From contig NZ_CP157005.1 in NCBI RefSeq assembly GCF_039904985.1, positions 3,305,501 to 3,369,500 of the forward strand: 64,000 bases of DNA, read 5' to 3'. The notes beneath the pieces are model-generated. The model searched no databases and was not told the DNA's origin. It saw only the letters and a program-made list of their open reading frames with translations. A program made the position numbers and the translations under genes. Positions within the stretch are counted from its first letter, which is position 1; each line of letters opens with the position of its first letter. Shown here piece by piece: positions 38,825 to 46,522 of this stretch. The stretch comes from Methylomonas sp. AM2-LC (GTDB lineage Bacteria; Pseudomonadota; Gammaproteobacteria; Methylococcales; Methylomonadaceae).

Positions 38825-39232
38825 TTGAACAATAACTCCAATAAACACACGTTTCAGCTTACGCATATTGAATTTCAACTGCGTTTTATAAATGAAACTA
38901 AACTACCAGCTGATAAGGGATCTTGCTTCCACGGCGCATTTGGTCAGGCGTTGGCCAAAATAGGCACACCGATACGCGATTTTTTCTATAATCCAAACCC
39001 ACCGCCACACTAGACAGACCCTAATCAAGAACCACCCCGCCCTTATTTATTAATACCGCCACTGGAAGAAAACACCCACTATACTGCTGGCTCTGTCATA
39101 CCATTGGGGCTGGTGCTGTATGGTACAGCCATACCGTATTTTATGGTGGTATTTGCTGCCTTATGCCACCTTGGCGAAGTAATGGGCTTGGGCGAACAAC
39201 GTGGTCGCTTTCAAATTGATAGCATTAGGTAA
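38825..39232 (+). pseudogene. Decayed Cas6-like RAMP endoribonuclease gene
   Basis: The frame encodes HTFQLTHIEFQLRFINETKL, then LPADKGSCFHGAFGQALAKIG, is stopped by TAG at 39011-39013, and continues in the same frame with PYLLIPPLEENTHYTAGSV, LGLVLYGTAIPYF and VMGLGEQRGRFQIDSI before TAA. These match the order of conserved blocks in Cas6 (RAMP fold): Gly-rich LPxxxGSxxRGAFGxAL, PLEPPL-type segment, LVLxGxA and GLGxxRGRFxL. The cysteine-rich linker and the C-terminal half are missing, giving about 135 of some 300 residues. No CRISPR array or other cas gene is in the window. Confidence 0.65.
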
Positions 39233-39312
39233 TACCGCCCGGACTTTGATAACGGGATGAAAAATTGAGTGCTTTGACTCAAGGAGTTTGTAATAAAAGC
39301 GCTTAGGATGGA

Positions 39313-39539
39313 TTGAGGTAACGAAACCCAGATTTGAAGTGACAAACTTTGCAAATTTAAAGACAGGCTTATTTAATTGCAGTTTTGATCACGAACATTA
39401 GAGAATGCCGGGCAATTGGCTGTGTATAGTTCTCTTTTTAATCAAACATTGAGAAGCACAACGGCAAGGCTACTTTAGCCTCATAGTGAAATTGTGTATT
39501 GGTTGTTATGTGCTTCGAAGCTGGGTTTCGTTACCTCAA
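39313..39539. repeat. MITE-like element with 19-bp terminal inverted repeats
   Basis: TTGAGGTAACGAAACCCAG at 39313-39331 and its perfect complement at 39521-39539 bound a 227-bp non-coding element. The inside holds the AGGCTA/TAGCCT hairpin and is shared with the repeat at 40841-41026. No transposase is present. Confidence 0.7.
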
Positions 39540-39550
39540 CCCAGTCTACG
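39365..39550 (+). repeat. Direct repeat, left copy, flanking the GNAT toxin-antitoxin pair
   Basis: About 186 bp from AGGCTTATTTAATTGCAGTT to TTTCGTTACCTCAACCCAGT, over 80 % identical by eye to 40841-41026. Shared blocks include CATTAGAGAATGC, GGCAATTGGCTGTGTATAG, CATTGAGAAGCA and ATAGTGAAATTGTGTATTGG. Confidence 0.85.
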
Positions 39551-39674
39551 CTGATAAACCAATATTTTGAGATTGACGGCAGCGATTAAGGCTTTTTGGT
39601 GCGGTTCGTTACCTCACCGCACCCTACGACACTTATGAAATTGGCTTACGATTTCGCCTTAATATGTTTTAATA

Positions 39675-39703
39675 TTGACTTGTACAGTGGTTTACCGTAC
39701 ATT
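39675..39703 (+). promoter_or_regulatory. Promoter and likely operator of the DUF1778-GNAT pair
   Basis: TTGACT (39675-39680), a 17-bp spacer and TACATT (39698-39703) form a sigma-70 type promoter. The spacer carries an inverted repeat, TGTAC at 39681 and GTACA at 39697, a plausible binding site for the ribbon-helix-helix antitoxin. Confidence 0.6.
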
Positions 39704-39817
39704 GACAAAAACCCCACCCCAAGTAGACTCAGGGTTATGCCGAACATTTGCTAAATGTTTCGCAGCAGTCTATGGGGAATTTACTCAAAGTGGACTCTAA
39801 ATGAGAGGTTAAACTTA

Positions 39818-40102
39818 ATGGCAGCAGAAGTTCAGCGTACCGCCAGAATTGAAGCACGGATTACTCCAGATGCGCTTGCGCTTGTTCGTCGTGCAGCCGA
39901 GCTTAAAGGTTGCAGTCTGAGCGATTTTTTAGTGTCAGCTGCACAGAACGCAGCAGAAAAGGTTATAGAAGAAACCAATATCATCCGTTTATCAGCAGAA
40001 GATCAAATTCGTTTTGTTGAACTGTTACTCAATCCTCCAGCCCCATCGCCTGCTATTCTTAAAGCTTTTGAACATAACCACAAACTATTCGGCGTGGAAT
40101 GA
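39818..40102 (+). CDS. DUF1778 ribbon-helix-helix antitoxin (TacA/AtaR type)
   Basis: Antitoxin of 94 residues. The N-terminal ribbon-helix-helix (TARIEARITPDALALVRRAAELKGCSLSDFLVSAA) would bind DNA and autoregulate, and the C-terminal helix LSAEDQIRFVELLLNPP would block the toxin. The start at 39818 has GAGAGG in front; the frame is open upstream but lacks a usable site. The stop overlaps the toxin start as ATGA. Confidence 0.92.
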   Translation: MAAEVQRTARIEARITPDALALVRRAAELKGCSLSDFLVSAAQNAAEKVIEETNIIRLSAEDQIRFVELLLNPPAPSPAILKAFEHNHKLFGVE

Positions 40103-40599
40103 GTCCGCAGTACAGCATAGAACTGCTTGGTAGCAAACACCATCGAGCTGCTTTTTCTTGTGGTATAGAGGCGCTTGATCGTTACTTACGAGAACAGGCA
40201 AGTCAAGATATGCGCCGTCGAGCTAATTCATGTTTTGTTGCGGTTGACACTGTTACTTCGGCTTTGGCGGGCTACTATACCCTCTCTGCAGCTGGCATTC
40301 CATGCACTGATTTACCTGAACATCTGCTTAAAAAGCTGCCACGCTACCCTTTTGTACCCGTTGCACTACTGGGTCGCTTGGCGGTTGACAAAACTTTTCA
40401 GGGTAAAAATCTGGGCGCAGCCTTACTGGGTAATGCGATACAGCGTTCACTTCGCTCTGAGGTTGCTGTTGCCGCCATTGTCGTTATTGCTAAAAACGAG
40501 CAAGCGGAAAGTTTTTATCGGCACCATGATTTTCTGTTGTTTGGCAACCTACCTCGCCAGTTAATCTTACCGCTATCAAGCTATCGCCTTAACACATGA
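40099..40599 (+). CDS. GNAT toxin of type II toxin-antitoxin system (TacT/AtaT type)
   Basis: Acetyltransferase toxin of 166 residues that in characterised homologues acetylates aminoacyl-tRNA and blocks translation. The fold is clear: N-terminal FSCGIEALDRYLREQASQD, the acetyl-CoA loop GRLAVDKTFQGKNLGAALL and the C-terminal catalytic Tyr in ESFYRHHDF. All are intact, so it should be active. The gene overlaps the antitoxin by 4 bp, and the pair is flanked by direct repeats. Confidence 0.93.
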   Translation: MSPQYSIELLGSKHHRAAFSCGIEALDRYLREQASQDMRRRANSCFVAVDTVTSALAGYYTLSAAGIPCTDLPEHLLKKLPRYPFVPVALLGRLAVDKTFQGKNLGAALLGNAIQRSLRSEVAVAAIVVIAKNEQAESFYRHHDFLLFGNLPRQLILPLSSYRLNT

Positions 40600-40676
40600 A
40601 ATGTGCATGACTTGTACGCCTAGGCAGAAAATACCAATTCACGTGCTTTTAAACTACCATTCTACAATAGCCTTAG

Positions 40677-40810
40677 ATGTGCAAACCAAAGGGCGGCGTA
40701 TCATTTGAGATAAACACGATCAATATCAGGCGGGATACTATTACCCCAGTTTTTGGATAAACCCTTTCATCAACATAGGTCAAAGCGATGCGCCGCCTGT
40801 TGGTTGGCAT
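40677..40810. repeat. MITE-like palindromic element behind the toxin gene
   Basis: Imperfect 25-bp inverted ends: ATGTGCAAACCAAAGGGCGG at the left and the complement of CCGCCTGTTGGTTGGCAT at the right, with perfect GGCGGCG/CGCCGCC inside. It is 134 bp long, non-coding, and lies 77 bp past the toxin stop. Confidence 0.6.
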
Positions 40811-40840
40811 CCTACAGTTTTACTTTACAATTATTTAGAT

Positions 40841-41026
40841 AGGCTTATTTAATTCCAGTTTTTGATTACGCACATTAGAGAATACACGGCAATTGGCTGT
40901 GTATAGCGCTCCTTTAAATACGTCATTGAGAAGCATAACGGCAATGGCTACTTTAGCCATATAGTGAAATTGTGTATTGGGTTGTTATGCGCTTCGAAGC
41001 TGGATTTCGTTACCTTAATCCAACCT
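40841..41026 (+). repeat. Direct repeat, right copy, flanking the GNAT toxin-antitoxin pair
   Basis: Partner of 39365-39550, in the same orientation. It holds the perfect hairpin ATGGCTA/TAGCCAT (about 40943-40961) and the outer pair AGCATAAC/GTTATGCGCT. Its right end, CTGGATTTCGTTACC, is a decayed form of the terminal repeat of the left copy. Confidence 0.85.
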
Positions 41027-41032
41027 AAAGCC

Positions 41033-41347
41033 TTATGCCAGCATTTCCAATAATACCGGATGCCATAGGCTTTCTTCAATTGCCCCCATCTTGCTTAACA
41101 ACCGACATTTATCAACTGCACGGATTTGATCCAATAAAATACGGGCATCACGGTTATCAAATTTGATTTGAGGACGGCAACCAAGTACTTGGCCTTTACT
41201 GGTGATTGGTGCGATGATTACCCTTGGTAAGGCTTTATTCATATCATCTGGTGAAACAATTAAAGCAGGACGCGTTTTTTGTATTTCTGTGCCAACAGTT
41301 GGGTCAAGATTAACCCAATATACTTCGCCGCGTTTTACCATTGCCAT
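41033..41347 (-). CDS. mazF: MazF/PemK-family endoribonuclease toxin
   Basis: Type II toxin of 104 residues with the SH3-like MazF fold: KRGEVYWVNLDPTVGTEIQK, TRPALIVSPDDMNK, VIIAPITSK and LLDQIRAVDKCRL are the family blocks. It would cut mRNA at short sequence motifs. The start overlaps the antitoxin end by 13 bp; ATG at 41341 is an alternative. It faces the end of the repeat at 40841-41026. Confidence 0.93.
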   Translation of the reverse strand: MAMVKRGEVYWVNLDPTVGTEIQKTRPALIVSPDDMNKALPRVIIAPITSKGQVLGCRPQIKFDNRDARILLDQIRAVDKCRLLSKMGAIEESLWHPVLLEMLA

Positions 41348-41571
41348 TCGTCATCAGCATCTGCTAGCGGTAACGAAGCAAACTCATCGACATCGTTTTC
41401 GGGTTGATATTGGTCAAACCAATTACTTCGCGGCGCTTTTATTGCTTCTATGACCAAGGTTTTACCTTCAACACGCAAATTAACTTCTTCACCCAATTCG
41501 CATGCTTCCAAAAATGCAGACGGAATAATGATACCGCGTGAGTTACCTATTTTTCTTAATTGGCTATGCAT
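41335..41571 (-). CDS. mazE: MazE-family AbrB-fold antitoxin
   Basis: Antitoxin of 78 residues with an AbrB/SpoVT DNA-binding start (MHSQLRKIGNSRGIIIPSAFLEA) and an acidic C-terminal tail that would wrap the toxin (PENDVDEFASLPLADADDEW). Start set at the ATG at 41571 behind GGAA; an open stretch upstream to 41634 contains its operator and is not coding. Confidence 0.92.
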   Translation of the reverse strand: MHSQLRKIGNSRGIIIPSAFLEACELGEEVNLRVEGKTLVIEAIKAPRSNWFDQYQPENDVDEFASLPLADADDEWQW

Positions 41572-41585
41572 TGGCTTTTCCAAAA

Positions 41586-41611
41586 AGTAAGTTATAACAA
41601 TGTTATTACTT
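41586..41611 (-). promoter_or_regulatory. Likely operator of mazEF
   Basis: ATAAC-AAT-GTTAT (41594-41606) nested within AAGTAA/TTACTT gives a palindrome directly upstream of mazE, the expected place for binding by the MazE-MazF complex. Confidence 0.5.
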
Positions 41612-41666
41612 TTAACAGAAAAAGCCAATAGCAAATTTTAACTTTAGCTAAATTACGCTACGAAAA

Positions 41667-41757
41667 ATTGGGTTAGGCGCAAGCCATAACCCAATATGTC
41701 AGCTTTTTAGTCGATGACAGCTTCGATTATTGGGTTAGCTCTGTCGAGCTAACCCAA
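41667..41757. repeat. Two GGGTTA-type hairpins between mazEF and the desulfurase gene
   Basis: ATTGGGTTA/TAACCCAAT (41667-41695) and TTGGGTTAGCT/AGCTAACCCAA (41730-41757) are perfect hairpins. The second may serve as terminator of the encapsulin operon, though without a clear T-run. Similar GGGTTG hairpins occur at 51353-51379. Confidence 0.65.
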
Positions 41758-41791
41758 CCTACCGAGATATGTTTTTTGCGGGTGGAAAATG

Positions 41792-43471
41792 TTAATGCGA
41801 AAAACTAACCTTTCTGCACTGCAAATGTTTAACCACACCCACCATACGATCAATTTCTTCGTAGGTGTTGTAAAACGCCAGCGAGGGTCTAACGGTGCTT
41901 TCCAGACCAAAACGGCGTAGGATGGGTTGAGCGCAATGATGACCGGCACGCACAGCTATGCCTTTTTCATTGAGAGCCTTACCGACATCCATAGTGCTAT
42001 GCCCTGCTAACACGAACGATAACACACTGGTTTTATCCGGTGCAGTCCCTATCAGTGTAACGCCGGGTATGCGTTGTAATGCTTGCATACCATACACCAG
42101 CAGTTCGTGTTCGTAGCGAGCCACATTTTCCAGACCAATTTTACTTAGGTACTGTAAGGCAGCACCCAAGCCCACTGCATCAGCAATATTACCGGTTCCG
42201 GCTTCAAACTTGGCAGGTGCGGGTTGGTAGACGGTTTTTTCGAAAGTGACATCTTCTATCATATTGCCGCCACCTTGCCAGGGCTGGGTAGCATCCAATA
42301 CTTCTTGTTTACCGTAAACCACACCAATACCGGTTGGGCCAAAAATTTTATGCCCGGAAAATACCAGCCAATCACAATCCAGTGTTTTTACATCGACACG
42401 AATATGTGACACCGATTGCGCACCATCCAACAATACCCGAGCGCCTACGGCATGGGCCATGGCGATCATTTCCTGAGCAGGTGTTACTGTACCCAGCGCA
42501 TTAGACACATGCGTAAACGACACCAGTTTGGTACGTGGATTAAGTAGTTTTTGATACTCGGACAAAATAACCTGACCTTGATCATCCACCGGAATAACCC
42601 GTAATAACGCGCCTGTTTCTGCACACAACTGCTGCCAGGGTACAATATTGGCGTGATGCTCTAACCAGCTAATGATGATTTCGTCACCGGCACTGATATT
42701 TTGCTTGCCCCAACTTTTTGCCACCAGATTAATGGCTTCTGTTGAACCGCGTACAAACACAATTTCGTTGACTGAACCTGCATTAATAAACTTGGCCACT
42801 ATATTTCTGGCTTCTTCGTAAGCATCCGTAGCCCGTGCTGCCAATTCGTGCGCAGCGCGATGAATGTTGGAGTTTTCATGCTTATAAAACTCAGAAATAC
42901 GATCTATTACCACTTGTGGTTTTTGCGTGGTCGCCGCATTATCCAGCCATGCTAAGGGATAGCCATTAACCCGTTCTTGCAGAATAGGGAAATCACGACG
43001 TACCAAATTAACATCAAACGCCGGGTGCGCCGCACCCAGGCCAGACAAAATGGGGTCGCGGCCTTGCTCTGTTACATCATTTAAAAAATAAAATGATGAA
43101 GCCGATGGCAAGCTCAGCGCACTGTATTGATTAAAATCAGCAGGCGACTTTATCGAGGACACCAAATCTGCTTTACCCGGCAAAGCAAAGCTTTGCTGTA
43201 CTAAAGCCGACAATGCTGATTCGTTAATGGCGGATACATCGCCCACACCCGCTGGCGTAAAGTTTGGTACCTGCGCAGAGGTTAGCTGACTTGTCGGCAA
43301 ACTCTCGATACTCGTAGGCAAACTTTCCACTCCGGCACTCTGATTAGGCAGTGCCGAAAAATACGCATTGGCCAGTTTGGTCAGCTCTTGAACATCCGGC
43401 AAGCCGGATGGTGCATCGCCAGCCAAAGCCTGGTGCACTAATCCCGACAAATCCAGATTATTTGTACTCAT
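41792..43471 (-). CDS. Cysteine desulfurase, encapsulin cargo (SufS type with N-terminal extension)
   Basis: PLP enzyme of 559 residues that takes sulfur from cysteine, leaving alanine. The catalytic part from about residue 155 is SufS-like: WLDNAATTQKP, PLP lysine Lys375 in VFSGHKIFGPTG, and the persulfide cysteine Cys513 in RAGHHCAQP. The first 150 residues are a low-complexity extension (LPTSIESLPTSQLTSAQVPN and similar) absent from ordinary SufS; in family 2A encapsulin systems such an extension anchors the enzyme inside the shell. The gene overlaps the shell gene by 14 bp. No sufBCD or sufE is near, which agrees with a dedicated storage role instead of Fe-S assembly. Confidence 0.93.
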   Translation of the reverse strand: MSTNNLDLSGLVHQALAGDAPSGLPDVQELTKLANAYFSALPNQSAGVESLPTSIESLPTSQLTSAQVPNFTPAGVGDVSAINESALSALVQQSFALPGKADLVSSIKSPADFNQYSALSLPSASSFYFLNDVTEQGRDPILSGLGAAHPAFDVNLVRRDFPILQERVNGYPLAWLDNAATTQKPQVVIDRISEFYKHENSNIHRAAHELAARATDAYEEARNIVAKFINAGSVNEIVFVRGSTEAINLVAKSWGKQNISAGDEIIISWLEHHANIVPWQQLCAETGALLRVIPVDDQGQVILSEYQKLLNPRTKLVSFTHVSNALGTVTPAQEMIAMAHAVGARVLLDGAQSVSHIRVDVKTLDCDWLVFSGHKIFGPTGIGVVYGKQEVLDATQPWQGGGNMIEDVTFEKTVYQPAPAKFEAGTGNIADAVGLGAALQYLSKIGLENVARYEHELLVYGMQALQRIPGVTLIGTAPDKTSVLSFVLAGHSTMDVGKALNEKGIAVRAGHHCAQPILRRFGLESTVRPSLAFYNTYEEIDRMVGVVKHLQCRKVSFSH

Positions 43472-44375
43472 GATACTTGCCTACTTCGACGTTCTCGAGT
43501 ACACCCAGCGCGTCGTCGGTCAAAATCGCCAATGAGCAATACAGTGATACCAGATATGAGGCAATAGCTTTGTGATTAATACCCATGAAACGCACCGACA
43601 AGCCCATGCTCAATTCGTCAGTTAAGTTTGGCTGATACAAACCCACTACGCCTTGACGGTTTTCACCCGTGCGCAGTAACAGTATATTGGTTTTGCCATC
43701 GACAATTTTCAGCTTGTCGGTAGGTATTAAAGGTAATCCGCGCCAGGTTAAAAACTGAGAACCGAATAAAGAAACGGTTGGTGGTGGTGTACCACGGCGA
43801 GTAGCTTCGCGACCAAAAGCAGCGATAGCACGCGGATGTGCCAGGAAAAAACCAGGCTCTTTCCAAACTCTGGCAATTAACTCGTCCAGATCATCCGGTG
43901 TTGGCGCACCTGTGCGCGGTTGTACTTTTTGAGACGCCACCACATTGTTCAACAAGCCATATTCAGCATTATTGAGTAATTCACTTTCCTGACGCTCTTT
44001 AACTGTTTCGATGGTCAGACGTAATTGCTCGTGGATTTGATTGTGTGGGCTGCTGTACAAGTCGGCAACGCGGGTATGCACATCTAATACGGTATTAACC
44101 GCATTCAAACGATATTCACGGCCCCATTCTTCGTAATCCACAAAAGTTTGTGGCAATACTTTTTCGTCCAGGCTGGAACAATCAACAGTAATGCTGGTTT
44201 CGCTTTTAACTTTGTTAACGCGATAAATACCCGCTTCGACTGGCACCCATGGTAACAGGTGTACCAGCCAACGCGGAGTAATACTGCCCATCATGGGCAC
44301 GGTTTTGGTCGCGTTCGATAAGGTACGTGCGGCGACATCGCCTAAAGCTGTATGGGCATCATGTATATCAGACAT
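43458..44375 (-). CDS. Family 2A encapsulin nanocompartment shell protein (SrpI-like)
   Basis: HK97-fold shell protein of 305 residues that self-assembles into an icosahedral compartment. It matches family 2A (cyanobacterial SrpI type): N-arm LGDVAARTLSNATKTVPMM, then GSITPRWLVHLLPWVPVEAG and IYRVNK, extended loop region DYEEWGREYRLNAVNTVLDVHTRV, and the C-terminal segment SMGLSVRFMGINHKAIASYLVSLYCSLA. No cyclic-nucleotide-binding domain, so not family 2B. Its neighbours, a desulfurase with a cargo extension downstream and SrpH-like and CysK genes upstream, are the known family 2A set. AAGGAAA lies before the ATG. Confidence 0.93.
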   Translation of the reverse strand: MSDIHDAHTALGDVAARTLSNATKTVPMMGSITPRWLVHLLPWVPVEAGIYRVNKVKSETSITVDCSSLDEKVLPQTFVDYEEWGREYRLNAVNTVLDVHTRVADLYSSPHNQIHEQLRLTIETVKERQESELLNNAEYGLLNNVVASQKVQPRTGAPTPDDLDELIARVWKEPGFFLAHPRAIAAFGREATRRGTPPPTVSLFGSQFLTWRGLPLIPTDKLKIVDGKTNILLLRTGENRQGVVGLYQPNLTDELSMGLSVRFMGINHKAIASYLVSLYCSLAILTDDALGVLENVEVGKYHEYK

Positions 44376-44415
44376 TTTATTTTCCTTTTCTAGTGTTGAT
44401 GGGATTTAATTAGTT

Positions 44416-44428
44416 GCCGCAAAGCGGC
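44416..44428. other. Tight hairpin between serine acetyltransferase and shell genes
   Basis: GCCGC-AAA-GCGGC in the 184-bp gap. On the operon strand it lies about 40 nt before the shell start with no T-run after it, so it is more likely an mRNA 5'-stabilising or processing structure than a terminator; followed by TTTTT only on the other strand. Confidence 0.4.
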
Positions 44429-44559
44429 GTTTTTAGTCATACAAAAATCTCATAAGTGCGAATCCATTGCCTGATAAACCTGTGGAAGCAGCTTTTTGCC
44501 TTTCGTAGTCTGCTGGGTTTGGCAAACAACTTGCCATTGCCCAAAAAAACATAGAAAAA

Positions 44560-45486
44560 CTAAATGCCGCCACCACTTTCAAACATTTCATTTCGCACCT
44601 GTGCCTGGCTAATATGGCTACCGGGCGGTACGCTATGGGTCAACCAGACATTACCACCGATGGTAGAACCACAACCAATGGTAATTCGCCCCAATATAGT
44701 GGCTCCGGCGTAGATAACCACATCATCTTCTACAATGGGATGTCGGGCATTACCCTTTACTAGCATCCCATTTTCATCTTTAGCAAAACGTTTGGCACCC
44801 AGTGTCACGGCCTGATACAACCGTACCCGGCTACCAATGACCGCTGTTTGCCCTATTACCACTCCAGTACCATGATCGATAAAGAAGCTATCGGCTATTT
44901 GCGCCCCAGGATGTATATCTATACCGGTAACGGAATGTGCTATTTCGGCAATTACTCTAGCCACCAAAGGCGCACCCAACAAATACAACTGATGAGCAAT
45001 ACGATGGTGAAATATTGCGATAATGCCTGGATAACAAATCAGCACTTCATCGGGGCTGCTAGCCGCTGGATCGCCTTCAAATGCTGCTTGAATATCACTC
45101 TCTATCAAAATTCTGATAGCGGGCAAACGCCTAGCAAAGTCGCGGGTAATCTGAGCAGCTTCAACACGCGTATCAGCTACCCTGCCCTGCTGTTCGGCAA
45201 TAAACTTCAATTCCAAACCAATTTGCTTATCAAGCTGGCGTAACACACCATCCAGGGTTTGACCAACAAAATAATCAATGCCCTCTGCATTTAGATCGGG
45301 TAAACCCAAGCGGTTTGGAAATAATGCCGCGCCCAGATTATCAACAATATTACTTAATACCTTGCTAGACGGCAGTTTGGGAGGCTGTTCTTGCCGCTGC
45401 CTATTTTCCAGGGATTTATTGCGTAAATTACGCAACTCAGCCACTAAAGCATCTAACCCCCAATGCTTTGTTTCACTCAAACTCAT
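44560..45486 (-). CDS. Serine O-acetyltransferase (SrpH/EpsC-like)
   Basis: Makes O-acetylserine from serine and acetyl-CoA, the first step to cysteine. Residues 1 to about 170 are helical; from about 175 a left-handed beta helix of hexapeptide repeats follows ([32 protein letters not shown]) with catalytic His205 in FFIDHGTG. The C-terminus ends MFESGGGI; a terminal Gly-Ile is what docks into the CysK active site in the cysteine synthase complex. The start overlaps the cysK stop as ATGA. Length 308, closer to SrpH of sulfur-regulated loci than to housekeeping CysE. Confidence 0.9.
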   Translation of the reverse strand: MSLSETKHWGLDALVAELRNLRNKSLENRQRQEQPPKLPSSKVLSNIVDNLGAALFPNRLGLPDLNAEGIDYFVGQTLDGVLRQLDKQIGLELKFIAEQQGRVADTRVEAAQITRDFARRLPAIRILIESDIQAAFEGDPAASSPDEVLICYPGIIAIFHHRIAHQLYLLGAPLVARVIAEIAHSVTGIDIHPGAQIADSFFIDHGTGVVIGQTAVIGSRVRLYQAVTLGAKRFAKDENGMLVKGNARHPIVEDDVVIYAGATILGRITIGCGSTIGGNVWLTHSVPPGSHISQAQVRNEMFESGGGI

Positions 45487-46460
45487 ACAGCTACGCCTTG
45501 CAAGTCAAACAAGCCTTCGAACAATGCAGAGCTTAAATAGCGTTCGCCAGAATCGGGCAAGATAACCACGATGGTTTTACCCTCATTCTCTGGGCGCTTG
45601 GCAACCCGTATCGCCACTGACACAGCCGCTCCACAGGAAATACCAGCCAAGATGCCCTCTTCCTTAGCCAGACGCCGGGCATAACTAATTGCCTCGTCAT
45701 TGCTTACCAGCTCTATCTGATCCACCAGCGATAAATCCAAAACATCGGGTACAAACCCGGCACCAATCCCCTGTATTTTATGCGGAGCTGGCTTCAATTC
45801 CTCACCCGCACGTGCTTGTGTCAACACAGGGCTGGATTCTGGCTCCACAGCGATGGAAACAATGGCTTTGCCTTGCGTTTGCTTGATATAGCGCGAAATA
45901 CCCGTAATAGTACCGCCCGTACCTACTCCCGATACCAGAATATCTATGGCACCATCGGTATCATTCCAAATTTCTGGCCCAGTGGTTTGAAAATGGATGA
46001 GTGGATTAGCCGGATTTTTAAACTGTTGTAATAATACATAGCGGTTTGGATCAGAAGCGGCAATTTCTTCGGCCTTAGCAATAGCGCCTTTCATGCCTTT
46101 TGCACCTTCTGTCAACACCAGCTTGGCACCATATGCCACTAACAACTTACGTCGTTCCACACTCATCGTATCGGGCATGGTTAAGGTTAACGGTATTCCA
46201 CGCGCCGCCGCCACAAACGCCAAGGCAATACCGGTATTGCCACTGGTGGGCTCTATAATTTCTTTACCCTCGCCCAACAAACCACGCTGTTGAGCATCGT
46301 TAATCATAGCCGCACCAATGCGGCACTTTACCGAATAGGCTGGATTTCTACCTTCCACTTTTGCCAGTAAGGTGACAGGTGCGCCTTCTGTAATGCGATT
46401 AAGGCGAACTAGTGGAGTATTACCTATCGATTGTGAATTATCTGGGAACCAATGAGCCAT
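45483..46460 (-). CDS. cysK: Cysteine synthase A
   Basis: O-acetylserine sulfhydrylase, a PLP enzyme that joins O-acetylserine and sulfide into cysteine. Motifs: [12 protein letters not shown] lysine near residue 45 in [34 protein letters not shown] and GISCGAAV. Start set at the ATG at 46460, eight bases past AAGGA; an ATG at 46466 is too close to it. First gene of the operon with the serine acetyltransferase, shell and desulfurase, so cysteine would be produced next to the compartment that strips its sulfur. Confidence 0.95.
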   Translation of the reverse strand: MAHWFPDNSQSIGNTPLVRLNRITEGAPVTLLAKVEGRNPAYSVKCRIGAAMINDAQQRGLLGEGKEIIEPTSGNTGIALAFVAAARGIPLTLTMPDTMSVERRKLLVAYGAKLVLTEGAKGMKGAIAKAEEIAASDPNRYVLLQQFKNPANPLIHFQTTGPEIWNDTDGAIDILVSGVGTGGTITGISRYIKQTQGKAIVSIAVEPESSPVLTQARAGEELKPAPHKIQGIGAGFVPDVLDLSLVDQIELVSNDEAISYARRLAKEEGILAGISCGAAVSVAIRVAKRPENEGKTIVVILPDSGERYLSSALFEGLFDLQGVAV

Positions 46461-46473
46461 GTGCATATTCCTT

Positions 46474-46522
46474 CAAAAAAAAGCCAAAAACCTGCCTCGA
46501 GGGCATAATTGGCCTCCGGCAG
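46474..46522 (-). terminator. Attenuator-like hairpin in the leader of the encapsulin operon
   Basis: On the minus strand CTGCC-G-GAGGC pairs with GCCCTC-GA-GGCAG around the loop CAATTAT (46492-46522), followed by GTTTTTGGCTTTTTTTT. This is a strong intrinsic terminator ending 14 nt before the cysK start. No gene lies upstream on this strand, so it would act on the operon's own transcript. An overlapping stem GCCAA/TTGGC and an upstream CCGG-act-gCCGG hairpin offer alternative folds. Confidence 0.6.

Noticed and set aside
39451..39530. attC-like integron site near the GNAT toxin-antitoxin pair
   Set aside because: The AGCACAAC/GTTATGTGC pair and the toxin-antitoxin content recall integron cassettes, but the core does not fit RYYYAAC/GTTRRRY, the hairpin is off-centre, and homology extends well beyond such a site.
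40175..40564. 129-codon frame inside the GNAT toxin
   Set aside because: Shifted frame of an intact, well-recognised toxin gene.
38825..41030. CRISPR array beside the Cas6-like remnant
   Set aside because: No regularly spaced short repeats were seen; the repeats present are two long direct copies and palindromes.
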